A model generated the notes under the pieces. It saw only the letters and a list, made by a program, of their open reading frames with translations, had not been told where the DNA came from and did not search any database. The position numbers and the translations under genes are program-made. A DNA stretch of 64,000 bases from CAMBDS01 sp964355675 (GTDB lineage Bacteria; Electryoneota; AABM5-125-24; Hatepunaeales; Hatepunaeaceae), in NCBI GenBank assembly GCA_964355675.1, contig CAYHEC010000014.1, positions 1-64,000 on the forward strand, read 5' to 3'. Shown piece by piece: positions 43,205-51,844 of this stretch. The first letter of the stretch is position 1; every line of letters starts with the position of its first letter.

Positions 43205-44303
43205 GGATTTTACTGTTGCGCTGTGTGGAGGGGGTACTGGCGGACATGTCATGCCGGCGCTGGCAGTCGGACGAGAAATTCTAAAACAGGCGCCGAATGC
43301 AAGGCTTATCTACATCGGTAACCGCGAAAGTCTTGAGGAGAGACAAGCAAAATTGGCAGGAATTGATTTTTATCCTGTCTCGATCAAGCCTCTCCGTCGT
43401 GGGGTAGTGTTTCCAAATATAAAAGTGCCTGTGCTGGCGGTGTTATCGATAATTGAAGCGCGTAAAATTCTGAAAAAAAATAATGTAAAAATTGTCTTTG
43501 GAAGCGGTGGATTTTCCTCCTGGCCAGCATGTGCCGCGGCGAGATTTGGAGGGGTGCCCTATTTTCTGACAGATGGTAATGCTTATCCGGGGCTGGTGAC
43601 AAGGCTTTTGGGCAGGAATGCTACTCGTATCTATGTCACCTTCGAAGAGACAAAATCTTACTTCAGAAATAATTCGGGGAATTTTCTATTGACGGGATTT
43701 CCAGTATCAGACGCTTTGGGCAAGCTTTCCAAAGAAGATGCACGGATTAGCCTCGGTCTCGACCCAGATAGAATTACCATCCTGACAACCGGTGGAAGTG
43801 GAGGGGCTCGCACGATCAACCAAGCGCTTGCACAGACAAAAGATCGACTTCTCGAAAAGGGTTATAACCTGATTTGGCAGACAGGCAAATTGTGGGACGT
43901 CGAAAAGGAAGTATCAACGGGAATGACGGGAAGGTTAATGATCGAAAAATTTCTCGATCCGGCTCGAATGGCAGTGGCAATCTCAGCCGCCGATCTGGCG
44001 ATCACTCGTTGTGGGATCATGACTCTCTCGGAATTAGCTGTTGCGGGTCTTCCGGCAATACTTGTTCCCTTTCCTTACTCGGCAGAGGGACATCAGGAAG
44101 CAAATGCTCTTGCGGTTGAGGGTGGCGGAGGCGGAACTATGATCAGAGACAACGAATTAACATCCGAAAAGTTATTGCAAATAATAGCAGATTCATTAGT
44201 GACGTGTCGATTGAAATCAATGGCAGAGGGTATAAGGAAGTTTGCCAAGCCAGATGCGACAAGACGAATTGTGACAGATATGCTCGAGACGATAAATGCT
44301 TGA
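43197..44303 (+). CDS. murG: UDP-GlcNAc:lipid I transferase MurG
   Basis: A 368-residue peripheral membrane GT-B enzyme that makes lipid II. CGGGTGGHVMPALAVGREI is the N-terminal glycine-rich loop; GSGGFSSWPACAAARFGGVPYF, TGGSGGARTINQAL and AADLAITRCGIMTLSELAVAGLPAILVPFPYSAEGHQEANA bind UDP-GlcNAc. The start is TTG at 43197, inside the last codons of ftsW, without a clear Shine-Dalgarno sequence, which suggests coupling to ftsW translation. Confidence 0.96.
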   Translation: MSKDFTVALCGGGTGGHVMPALAVGREILKQAPNARLIYIGNRESLEERQAKLAGIDFYPVSIKPLRRGVVFPNIKVPVLAVLSIIEARKILKKNNVKIVFGSGGFSSWPACAAARFGGVPYFLTDGNAYPGLVTRLLGRNATRIYVTFEETKSYFRNNSGNFLLTGFPVSDALGKLSKEDARISLGLDPDRITILTTGGSGGARTINQALAQTKDRLLEKGYNLIWQTGKLWDVEKEVSTGMTGRLMIEKFLDPARMAVAISAADLAITRCGIMTLSELAVAGLPAILVPFPYSAEGHQEANALAVEGGGGGTMIRDNELTSEKLLQIIADSLVTCRLKSMAEGIRKFAKPDATRRIVTDMLETINA

Positions 44304-45681
44304 TGTACTCCTCAAACGATTTCGGCGCATCCACATGGTAGGAATCGGCGGTTCAGGGATGTCAGGAATTGCTGAAGTGTTGATCGGAACCGGTTTCCGA
44401 GTGACAGGGAGTGATCAGAGCGAATCGGATTTGACCCGTCGATTGCAGAATTTGGGGGCCGAAGTATATATCGGCCACAGCGCTAATTACGTTGGGGACG
44501 CCGAAGCGGTTGTTTATTCCAGCGCCATCAAACAGGATCATGTGGAGCTTGTAGCGGCGCGAATAAATAAGATACCGTTGATCCCCAGAGCCGAAATGCT
44601 GGCGGAATTGATGCGGATGAAAGCCGGAGTGGCAATCTCTGGGACTCACGGTAAAACGACGACAACATCACTGACTGGAGCCGTGTTGACGGCGGGGAAC
44701 CTTGATCCGACAGTGATTGTGGGTGGGAGGTTGAGACGGTTAGATGATGGCGTCAGGCGTGGCGCAGGCGAGATTTTGGTGGCAGAAGCAGATGAGTTTG
44801 ATCAATCATTTCTAAGGTTAGCTCCTACGTTGGTAGTGATTACCAATATCGATGAAGACCATATCGAGTGTTACGGCAGTTTTGAGGCGCTGGAAGAAGC
44901 CTTTATCAGTTTTGGAAATTCGGTACCGTTTTATGGAAGGGCTATCGTCTGTCTCGATGAGCCTTCCATTCAGAAAGTTTTACCTCGCTTCAATCGTTCA
45001 GTACTGACTTATGGGCTGTCGCCGCAGGCTGATGTGCGCGGCAGTGAAGTCTCCTTCAAGCGGATGGAGACAGTGTTCACAGTATCAGCTAACGGCGGAA
45101 AATTAGGTGAGATTGTCTTGCCCTTGCCGGGTCGTCACAACGTGTTGAATGCTCTCGCATCGATAGCAGTAGCGCTGGAATTAGGCGTTGCTTTTGAGAA
45201 TATAAAATCGGCTCTCGAGCAATTCGAAGGAGTCCACCGTAGATTCGAGATTATGGGTGAAATCAACGGCGTCATGGTTGTAGATGATTTTGCCCATCAT
45301 CCGGCGGAAATCGCCGCTACTCTCGCCGCGGCTAAAGCGGGGTGGAATAGGCCTCTGGTAGCGATTTTTCAACCCCATCTGTTCAGCCGTACGCAGAGCC
45401 TTGCCAAGGAATTCGGGAGAGCTTTATTGGCGGCCGAAACGGCGATAATTCTTCCGATTTATCCAGCCCGGGAATCACCGATCGAAGGTGTTACCAATGA
45501 GTTGATTGTTGATGCGGCGCGGGAATTGGGGCACAAGCATGTTATCGGACTTGATGATCGAAGTAAAGTGATTGAGGTCGTTCGCGCGATCATCCAGCCC
45601 GGGGATATATTACTCACGATCGGAGCTGGAGATGTTTATAAGCTCGCTCCGATGATAATCGAAGGGCTGTCTGGTAGGTAG
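44296..45681 (+). CDS. murC: UDP-MurNAc:L-alanine ligase MurC
   Basis: A 461-residue cytosolic ligase that adds the first stem-peptide residue. HMVGIGGSGMSGIAEVL is the Rossmann loop, SGTHGKTTTTSL the ATP loop, EADEFDQSFLRL and DDFAHHPAEIAATL the Mur-ligase motifs. It overlaps murG by 8 bp. The TAG stop immediately precedes a repeat array that separates it from murB. Confidence 0.96.
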   Translation: MLDVLLKRFRRIHMVGIGGSGMSGIAEVLIGTGFRVTGSDQSESDLTRRLQNLGAEVYIGHSANYVGDAEAVVYSSAIKQDHVELVAARINKIPLIPRAEMLAELMRMKAGVAISGTHGKTTTTSLTGAVLTAGNLDPTVIVGGRLRRLDDGVRRGAGEILVAEADEFDQSFLRLAPTLVVITNIDEDHIECYGSFEALEEAFISFGNSVPFYGRAIVCLDEPSIQKVLPRFNRSVLTYGLSPQADVRGSEVSFKRMETVFTVSANGGKLGEIVLPLPGRHNVLNALASIAVALELGVAFENIKSALEQFEGVHRRFEIMGEINGVMVVDDFAHHPAEIAATLAAAKAGWNRPLVAIFQPHLFSRTQSLAKEFGRALLAAETAIILPIYPARESPIEGVTNELIVDAARELGHKHVIGLDDRSKVIEVVRAIIQPGDILLTIGAGDVYKLAPMIIEGLSGR

Positions 45682-45795
45682 AGCCGATTCAAATCGGCGG
45701 TATTAACGAAGAAGAATTCAGCACTGCCGATTCAAATCGGTGGTACTAACGAAGAAGAATTCAGTACTGCCGATTTAAATCGGCAGTACTAACGA
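45682..45795. repeat. Three GCCGATTCAAATCGGC repeats between murC and murB
   Basis: Each unit is GCCGATT-CAA/TAA-ATCGGCRGTAC followed by TAACGAAGAAGAATTCAG; period about 43 bp. It interrupts an otherwise overlapping gene string. Confidence 0.9.
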
Positions 45796-45803
45796 AGAAA
45801 ACA

Positions 45804-46814
45804 ATGTCAAATCTGCTCACGGCAAAGGATCTTGCCGACTATAAACTGATTGGCGAACTGAAACTTAGGATTGAGAAAGAGACCGATAGTCGTTGCCTGA
45901 TCGATGAATCGCTTGCCAAGCATACATCGTGGAGAGTCGGCGGTCCGGCAAGATTGTATGCCTACCCGTCATCGGGTATGGCGCTTGCAAATTTGATTCA
46001 ATTTTGTAACTTCGAAAGACTGGCATTTTTTACAATCGGATATGGAACGAACTTGCTGGTTTCAGACGATGGATTTGCGGGGTGCGTGATCGACCTTGCG
46101 GAAGGCGCCCGAAATATCTCAGTGGGGCGGACAACTGTCCGCCCTACCGCCCCGGACGAAGAACTGAGTGCTGGCGGGGGAGCCTGGCTGGGGGAGGTGG
46201 TGCGGATAGCGGCTGAACACGGGCTTAGCGGAATGGAAAGACTTGCCGGGATACCCGGCGGTGTTGGCGGGGGGATGTCGATGAACGCGGGGGCGTTTGG
46301 AATGTCGATATCAGATTGTCTGGTGGAGGCAACGGTAGTCGATAAGAACGGTGTGACAACGGTTATAAAGAAAGATGACGTTGGTTTTGGGTATCGTAGC
46401 GCACCAGGAATTGCTGGAAAAACGGTTACAGAAACAATTTTCCACCTGAAAAAAGAGCACAAGAGCAGGATTATTCGCACAGTAGAATCGACAATTACTG
46501 ATCGATTTCGCCGTAACGTGATGACTTTACCATCGGCGGGGAGCGTCTTCAAGAACCCAATCGGAGGCTTTTCCGCGAAAATGGTCGAAGCTGTAGGCGG
46601 AAAAGGGTTAAGGGAAGGGGGCGTCGAAGTATCGCAGTTGCACGGCAATTTTATCGTCAACACAGGCGCTGGGAATGCATCGGACATCGTGAAGCTCATT
46701 AATCGAATTAGGTCGATGGTTCGCGAACGCTTTGATGTATCGCTCGAGTTGGAAGTGAGAACGCTCGGCTTTGTCGGCGACATTCTCGAAGATTATAAAA
46801 CCAAGGTTATCTAA
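45804..46814 (+). CDS. murB: UDP-N-acetylenolpyruvoylglucosamine reductase MurB
   Basis: A 336-residue FAD enzyme that makes UDP-MurNAc. TSWRVGGPARLYAYPSS, GYGTNLLVSDDGF, LSGMERLAGIPGGVGGGMSMNAGAFG and SAGSVFKNP are the flavin and substrate motifs; the last holds the catalytic serine. Residues about 107-115 (VGRTTVRPT), between NIS and the GGGAWLGEV strand, come from an inserted palindromic element (46121-46149) that is nearly identical to one in the ABC ATPase gene at 57861. In other MurB proteins this is a short surface loop, so the enzyme may tolerate it. Confidence 0.96.
   Translation: MSNLLTAKDLADYKLIGELKLRIEKETDSRCLIDESLAKHTSWRVGGPARLYAYPSSGMALANLIQFCNFERLAFFTIGYGTNLLVSDDGFAGCVIDLAEGARNISVGRTTVRPTAPDEELSAGGGAWLGEVVRIAAEHGLSGMERLAGIPGGVGGGMSMNAGAFGMSISDCLVEATVVDKNGVTTVIKKDDVGFGYRSAPGIAGKTVTETIFHLKKEHKSRIIRTVESTITDRFRRNVMTLPSAGSVFKNPIGGFSAKMVEAVGGKGLREGGVEVSQLHGNFIVNTGAGNASDIVKLINRIRSMVRERFDVSLELEVRTLGFVGDILEDYKTKVI
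46121..46149. repeat. In-frame palindromic element inside murB
   Basis: AGTGGGGCGGACA-AC-TGTCCGCCC then TACCG; core arms of 9 bp are perfect. The first 24 bases are identical to those at 57861-57884 and are read in the same frame. Confidence 0.9.
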
Positions 46815-47578
46815 TTAACAAACAAGCACATAATCAGCAATTTAAGGCAAAACTGGCGCGTTGGATCGTGCTGGGTATGGTTGGCTGCGCTTTGTTGGGG
46901 GGCGTTGGGTTTGGGCTGTGGCAGGCTGGGTGGACGCTTTTAGAAAAGTCGAGCTGGAGTAACTTAGAGACCGTTCAGGTATTTGGTTTGAACCGACTTA
47001 CTGAGAAGGAAATAATCACCGGATCACGGCTTAAAAGGAATATGAATATTATGCGGTTGTCGCTCGACCGCATAGCCGACGAGGTTGAGAAAAATCCGGG
47101 TGTAGCCAAAGCTCGCGTTATACGGCGGCTTCCTGGCAGATTGGTGATCAAAATTGAAGAACGAAAACCAGTCGCGGCAATTTATCGAAACAAGCTTTGG
47201 CTGGTTGATGAAACTGGTGTGATTTTTTCAGCCACCGGCCCGAAGGAAGTGATCGATGTTCCTGTTCTGACTGGAGATTTTGATCTTGGGAAAAATGGAT
47301 CGGCATCCATACGACGTGCCGCAAAACTTGCTGGGACCATCCATGATGGTTTCCCAGTCGTATTCGATCATTTGGCAGAGATATCACTGGTATCAGGCCA
47401 ATTTCAATTTCGTTTGCAGGATGGTGGTGCAAGAATTTTGTCTCCTGATCCAGCGAGTCCTGCGGCGTTGTCAAAACTCGAGCACTTTCTCCAGCAAAAA
47501 GGAAACGAAATCCCTGCTGGTTGTGAATACGTTGACCTTCGCTATCCGGCGATGGTAATTACTGGAACAGAAGGTTAA
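46814..47578 (+). CDS. ftsQ: Cell-division protein FtsQ
   Basis: About 254 residues. The frame opens at 46799; an ATT at 46814 overlaps the murB stop (TAATT) and has AAGGT seven bases upstream, and it gives the basic cytoplasmic N-terminus (NKQAHNQQFKAKLAR) that FtsQ needs before its membrane helix (WIVLGMVGCALLGGVGFGLW). A GTG at 46868 is the first standard start but has no Shine-Dalgarno sequence and cuts into the helix. A POTRA domain follows (VQVFGLNRLTEKEIITGSRL...), then NPGVAKARVIRRLPGRLVIKIEERKPVA. It links FtsL/FtsB and the early divisome. Confidence 0.85.
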   Translation: MNKQAHNQQFKAKLARWIVLGMVGCALLGGVGFGLWQAGWTLLEKSSWSNLETVQVFGLNRLTEKEIITGSRLKRNMNIMRLSLDRIADEVEKNPGVAKARVIRRLPGRLVIKIEERKPVAAIYRNKLWLVDETGVIFSATGPKEVIDVPVLTGDFDLGKNGSASIRRAAKLAGTIHDGFPVVFDHLAEISLVSGQFQFRLQDGGARILSPDPASPAALSKLEHFLQQKGNEIPAGCEYVDLRYPAMVITGTEG

Positions 47579-47633
47579 GGCTAAGGCTAAGGTCAAGGTT
47601 AAGGTCAAGGTTAAGGTTAAGGTTAAGGTTAAG
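47571..47633 (+). repeat. Hexanucleotide microsatellite between ftsQ and ftsA
   Basis: Ten and a half units of AAGGTT and the variants AAGGCT and AAGGTC, beginning in the last codons of ftsQ (the TAA stop is in the first unit) and ending 22 bp before ftsA. Confidence 0.95.
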
Positions 47634-47655
47634 AACAGGAATTCCGGGAGGAATT

Positions 47656-48912
47656 ATGCCAGTGGCAGAAACAGTTGTAGGGCTTGATCTTGGGACGACA
47701 AAAATCACCGCGATAATTGTCGAGGTGAGTGAATCGTCAGAAATGCGTGTCGTGGGCGTCGGAACGACTAAGTCACCCGGTGTGCGAAGAGGAGTAGTGG
47801 TTGATATCGAACAAACTACTGACGCCATTCGAGAGGCGGTTGATCTTGCCGAGCAGATGGCGGGGACCAAGGTGAGAGAAGTTTACGTTGGCGTGGCTGG
47901 CGATCATATTCGGTCGATTAATAGTCGCGGAGTCATCGCTGTATCACGGACGCAACAAGTCGGCTACGGCAATATCATCTCCCAATTCGATAAGGAACGG
48001 GTAATCGAACGAGCTCGTGAGGTGGCTCTACCAAGTGACCGCGAGGTTCTTCATGTTCTACCCCAGCATTTTACAGTGGATAATGAGACCAATATTCGCG
48101 AACCTGTCGGTATGACTGGGATGAGACTCGAAGCTGATGTTCACATTATCACAGGTGCAAGAGCATCTTCGCAGAATATTTACCACTGTGTCAAAGGGGC
48201 AGGAATGCACCTGAAGGAGCTGGTGCTTGAGCCTCTTGCGTCGAGTTATGCTGTTCTCGATGAAGATGAAAAAGACCTCGGAGTAGCCTTAATCGACATC
48301 GGCGGAGGGACCACCGATATTGTTGTTTTTCTTGAAGGTTCTATCCGTCATACAGCCGTGATTGGGCTGGGTGGAGAAAATGTTACTCGCGACGTAGCTT
48401 CGGTTATAGGCATTGCCAGCGAAACGGCAGAAAAACTGAAGATCGAAAAAGGAGGCGTTTTCCCACCGCTTCCTGAAACCCAAGCTATCAACGTACCGCA
48501 ACATGGTGAGTGGAAGGCAAAACAGGTTGATCCAGCAGATCTGAACGCTGTTATCAATGCCCGGATGGATGAGATATTCAGACTGGTGATGCGGGAATTG
48601 AAGCGCGTTGACCTCCTTGACAGGCTTTCGGCAGGTATCGTCCTGACAGGCGGGGCTTCGTTGCTACGCGGAACGACGAAACTTGCGGAAGATATTTTCC
48701 ATAAGCCAGTTAGGATCGGTATCCCATGTGGTCTAAACGGGCTCGCTGAGACTATTCAGAGCCCAGCTCACGCGACGGGGGTTGGGTTGGTCCTTTATGC
48801 GCTGAGAGAAGGCGCCGTAACTGCATCGGCTTCTGGTGCGAGAAGTCAGCGTGGCGCTATATCTGGATTATTCAACTCTCTGCGTGGGATATTCGAAGGT
48901 CTGGTGACTTAG
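47656..48912 (+). CDS. ftsA: Cell-division protein FtsA
   Basis: A 418-residue actin-like ATPase that tethers FtsZ to the membrane. VGLDLGTTKITAIIVEV and GVALIDIGGGTTDIVVF are the phosphate-binding loops, GIVLTGGASLLRG the adenosine loop. The C-terminal ISGLFNSLRGIFEGLVT is an amphipathic membrane-targeting helix. GGAGG lies four bases before the ATG. The length is typical. Confidence 0.97.
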   Translation: MPVAETVVGLDLGTTKITAIIVEVSESSEMRVVGVGTTKSPGVRRGVVVDIEQTTDAIREAVDLAEQMAGTKVREVYVGVAGDHIRSINSRGVIAVSRTQQVGYGNIISQFDKERVIERAREVALPSDREVLHVLPQHFTVDNETNIREPVGMTGMRLEADVHIITGARASSQNIYHCVKGAGMHLKELVLEPLASSYAVLDEDEKDLGVALIDIGGGTTDIVVFLEGSIRHTAVIGLGGENVTRDVASVIGIASETAEKLKIEKGGVFPPLPETQAINVPQHGEWKAKQVDPADLNAVINARMDEIFRLVMRELKRVDLLDRLSAGIVLTGGASLLRGTTKLAEDIFHKPVRIGIPCGLNGLAETIQSPAHATGVGLVLYALREGAVTASASGARSQRGAISGLFNSLRGIFEGLVT

Positions 48913-48935
48913 GGTGTCGTCATCTGGATATGATC

Positions 48936-49205
48936 GGTAGCGCGGCGATTTATCGCGCCATTCGTCCCAAACGGCATTACAGGCGCGATAAATCGCTGCG
49001 CTACCGCAACCATCAGTTATAGGCGCGATAAATCGCTGCGCTACCGCAACCATCAGTTTTAGGCGCGATAATTCGCTGCGCTACCGCAACCATCAGTTAT
49101 AGGCGCGATAAATCGCTGCGCTACCGCAACCATCAGTTTTAGGCGCGATAATTCGCTGCGCTACCGCAACCATCAGTTACAGGCGCGATAAATCGCTGCG
49201 CTACC
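48936..49205. repeat. 40-bp tandem array between ftsA and ftsZ
   Basis: One inverted copy (GGTAGCGCGGCGATTTATCGCGCC) at 48936, then six direct copies of AGGCGCGATAAWTCGCTGCG plus linker at exactly 40-bp spacing (48981, 49021, 49061, 49101, 49141, 49181). Copies alternate between AAAT and AATT forms with ...TTAT/...TTTT linkers, so an 80-bp dimer has been duplicated. The rest of the gap to ftsZ shows no gene. Confidence 0.92.
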
Positions 49206-49366
49206 GCAACTGTCAGTGTTGGTGTGACACAACACGAAGGTATTAGGGCAACAAGCCCGAAGTTTGACACCATGAGCGGCTCACATAGAGATTCGAGGCA
49301 CAACTATCGACAAGATAGCGTTATGAAAAATTGTCAAAATCATAAAATTTCTGGAGAAAGAAGGAA

Positions 49367-50683
49367 ATGAGCACTCCCCTCAACTTCGAATTCGCAGACG
49401 ACAAACAGCTTACAGCTGTTATGAAAGTCGTTGGGGTCGGCGGAGCCGGCGGTAATGCAGTAGATCGGATGATTCAGTCAGGTTTGACTGGTGTTGAATT
49501 TATTTCGATCAACACCGACGCGCAGTCGTTGGATCGGACATTAGCGCCCAGAAAACTGCAGATAGGCAGAACATTAACCAAAGGTCTTGGCGCGGGCGCT
49601 AACCCAACTATTGGTCGCGAAGCGGCTGATCAGGACGTAGAACTGATCACAGAAGCGCTCCGAGGAGCTGACCTTGTTTTCATCTCAGCTGGAATGGGTG
49701 GAGGGACCGGGACTGGAGCGGCTCCGAAAGTGGCTGAAATTGCCCGTTCTCTCGGTGCCTTGACCATCGCAATTATCACCAAGCCATTCCATTTTGAAGG
49801 TAACAAGCGAATGGCAGTTGCCGACCAAGGCGTCAAATTATTGCGTGAACAGGTGGACACTTTGGTTGTTATTCCAAATCAGCGGCTCTTGAGTATCGTC
49901 GATGCCGGAACCAGTTTCATGGAAGCGTTCAAACGTGCGGATTCTGTTTTGACAGACGCCACGCGCGGCATTTCCGATATTATTTCGATACCCGGCCTCA
50001 TCAACGTTGATTTTGCTGATGTGAGAACAATCATGCAAGGTTCAGGCGATGCGATGATGGGAATCGGCGTCGCCAGCGGAGAGGATCGCGGTAAGAAAGC
50101 GGCTTTGATGGCTATTCACTCGCCCTTACTGGAAGATGTGAAGATCAACGGCGCGCTGAGTGTATTGGTTAATATAACCGGTTCGCCTGATATGACCCTC
50201 TTTGAGATAGATCAAGCGGCTTGGGAGGTCACCAATGCGGCTGGGGCTAATGCGAATGTAATTTTTGGCGCAGTAGTCGATAGTGCGGCGGGTGATGATA
50301 TTCGCGTGACTGTTATTGCTACCGGATTCAAGAGTCCATCCGTAGATCTGCCTCTGCTTCCAGATCCGAGTTATGATTTTAAAAAACAGCCTCGTCCCGA
50401 CATCTCAATCCCGACAATTACTCGTCGGGAGCAGGAAACAGCGCGATCAGCCGACCCATTCGCCGTTAAAACGAATGGATCGATCAACGGCAACGGCAAC
50501 GGTAACGGAAACGGGCATATAAATGGCAATGGCCACTCTGATATCCTTGGAGACAGCGGCGGCCATTCAATTCCCATTAATCCGAATCGCATCCACCTTG
50601 AAGTCAATCTCGACGATGATCCTCCAGTAGATTTCGCAGTTCCGACATTCATGCGGCGAAACGGAAATCACGTCAAACAGTAG
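49367..50683 (+). CDS. ftsZ: Cell-division GTPase FtsZ
   Basis: A 438-residue tubulin homologue that forms the Z ring. GGAGGNAVDRM and the GTP loop GGGTGTG (111-117) are present; NVDFADVRTIM belongs to the T7 loop region. The core ends near residue 320; a linker with (NG)n repeats (NGNGNGNGNGHINGNG) leads to the conserved C-terminal peptide (VDFAVPTFMRR) that binds FtsA. GGAGAAAGAAGG precedes the ATG. The repeat array upstream may hold its own promoter. Confidence 0.98.
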   Translation: MSTPLNFEFADDKQLTAVMKVVGVGGAGGNAVDRMIQSGLTGVEFISINTDAQSLDRTLAPRKLQIGRTLTKGLGAGANPTIGREAADQDVELITEALRGADLVFISAGMGGGTGTGAAPKVAEIARSLGALTIAIITKPFHFEGNKRMAVADQGVKLLREQVDTLVVIPNQRLLSIVDAGTSFMEAFKRADSVLTDATRGISDIISIPGLINVDFADVRTIMQGSGDAMMGIGVASGEDRGKKAALMAIHSPLLEDVKINGALSVLVNITGSPDMTLFEIDQAAWEVTNAAGANANVIFGAVVDSAAGDDIRVTVIATGFKSPSVDLPLLPDPSYDFKKQPRPDISIPTITRREQETARSADPFAVKTNGSINGNGNGNGNGHINGNGHSDILGDSGGHSIPINPNRIHLEVNLDDDPPVDFAVPTFMRRNGNHVKQ

Positions 50684-50689
50684 ATTAGC

Positions 50690-50711
50690 AGGGCGGATAG
50701 CCATCCACCCT
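50690..50711. repeat. Palindromic element after ftsZ
   Basis: AGGGCGGATAGCCATCCACCCT, an imperfect copy of the GGGCGGA..TCCGCCC family, seven bases after the ftsZ stop. Confidence 0.75.
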
Positions 50712-50724
50712 ACGATTCGCCTCG

Positions 50725-51573
50725 GTGTATGAAGGAATGATCATATCTTCAAAAGAGACGGACGAGTCAGCGTCTGAGGGATTATTCGCTGAACAACTTC
50801 CGGTAACCAACGTCGAACCTTACGATGCGCTGGCGTTATTTTACGACCGGATGATGGCTCATGTCGATTACGGGCATTGGTCGCGATTTACCATCGACCT
50901 GTTGTTACGGCACGGCTTGACTGAAGATATACCCAGCAAGCGGCGTCTTCTCGAAGCGGCTTGTGGAACCGGAACTCTGGCGTTGGCTCTTGCCCGGTTT
51001 GATCTTGAGATAGATGCTTTTGATCGCTCTGTGGGAATGATCGAGATGGCGCTGAAAAAGTCAGAGAAAATTCCCAATGCTCCAAATTTTTTCGTTGGAT
51101 CATTCGAGAATTTCGAAGCGAAATCATCTTATGATGCAACTATCTGTCTCTACGATTCTATAAATTATCTACTTGAGCCAAAGGATGTCACCCGGTTTCT
51201 CCGCAGAATCGGAGAAGTGCTCAAACCGGGCGGGATATTCCTGTTCGACATTTGTACCGAGTTGAACTCAATTCTGCATTTCAATGGACGTCGAGAACGA
51301 GAGGCAGGTCCGGGATATCGATACCAACGAGTCATGCGGTACAAACATGCCAATAGAATACAGGAGAATAGCTTCGAAATAGCGTTGGATGGACCACCAC
51401 CGCAAATAATAAAAGAGCATCATAGGCAAAAAATCTACTCACTTGAGGAGATTCGAGGTTTTATAGCTGATGCTGGTTTGTCGTTGGTCGAAGAGTTGGA
51501 TGGGTATGAGCGAAAACGTCCCACCAGCCGTTCGTTAAGAGTTCATTTTCTTGTCAGAAAGCCGCTGAGGTAG
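50725..51573 (+). CDS. Class I SAM-dependent methyltransferase
   Basis: A 282-residue Rossmann-fold methyltransferase. LLEAACGTGTLALALA is motif I, IDAFDRSVGMIEMA holds the acidic residue for the AdoMet ribose, and LKPGGIFLFDICTELNSI is the motif IV/post-IV region. The target is unknown. The start is uncertain: GTG at 50725 or ATG at 50737 (the latter with AAGGA immediately upstream). A clear terminator follows. Confidence 0.8.
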   Translation: MYEGMIISSKETDESASEGLFAEQLPVTNVEPYDALALFYDRMMAHVDYGHWSRFTIDLLLRHGLTEDIPSKRRLLEAACGTGTLALALARFDLEIDAFDRSVGMIEMALKKSEKIPNAPNFFVGSFENFEAKSSYDATICLYDSINYLLEPKDVTRFLRRIGEVLKPGGIFLFDICTELNSILHFNGRREREAGPGYRYQRVMRYKHANRIQENSFEIALDGPPPQIIKEHHRQKIYSLEEIRGFIADAGLSLVEELDGYERKRPTSRSLRVHFLVRKPLR

Positions 51574-51593
51574 GCCATTCCCAGCAGCAGACG

Positions 51594-51628
51594 ACCCGGC
51601 TTTTTACCGAGAGCCGGGTTTTGTCTTT
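51594..51628 (+). terminator. Rho-independent terminator
   Basis: ACCCGGCT (51594-51601), AGCCGGGT (51612-51619), then TTTTGTCTTT, 20 bp after the methyltransferase gene. Confidence 0.88.
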
Positions 51629-51685
51629 GAGAGTGCAATATCCTCACTTATACTAAGTTGCATTCATTGGGACACCATTGTAATT

Positions 51686-51784
51686 GTTTTCAGTACGACA
51701 GACATTCTTGTCTGTCACAAAATACAATACTTTAGACAATCTCTGTTTTCGGAGACAGACAGGAATGTCTGTCGTACTGAAAAC
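51686..51784. repeat. Long inverted repeat upstream of ftsE
   Basis: Arms of 31 bp (51686-51716 and 51754-51784) beginning GTTTTCAGTACGACAGACAT pair with a single mismatch or two. Each arm itself holds a GACAGACAT..TGTCTGTC palindrome, so this is two inverted copies of one element. A GGACGGACAGGAGTGTCCGCC element follows at about 51799. Confidence 0.88.
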
Positions 51785-51844
51785 AACTTAGTATTAGGAC
51801 GGACAGGAGTGTCCGCCCTCCATGAAGGAAATTCCAAGGTCGAT

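Noticed and set aside
48981..49220. CRISPR-like regular array
   Set aside because: The spacing is exactly 40 bp, but the intervals between the conserved parts are nearly identical, so there are no unique spacers, and no cas genes are present. It is a tandem repeat.
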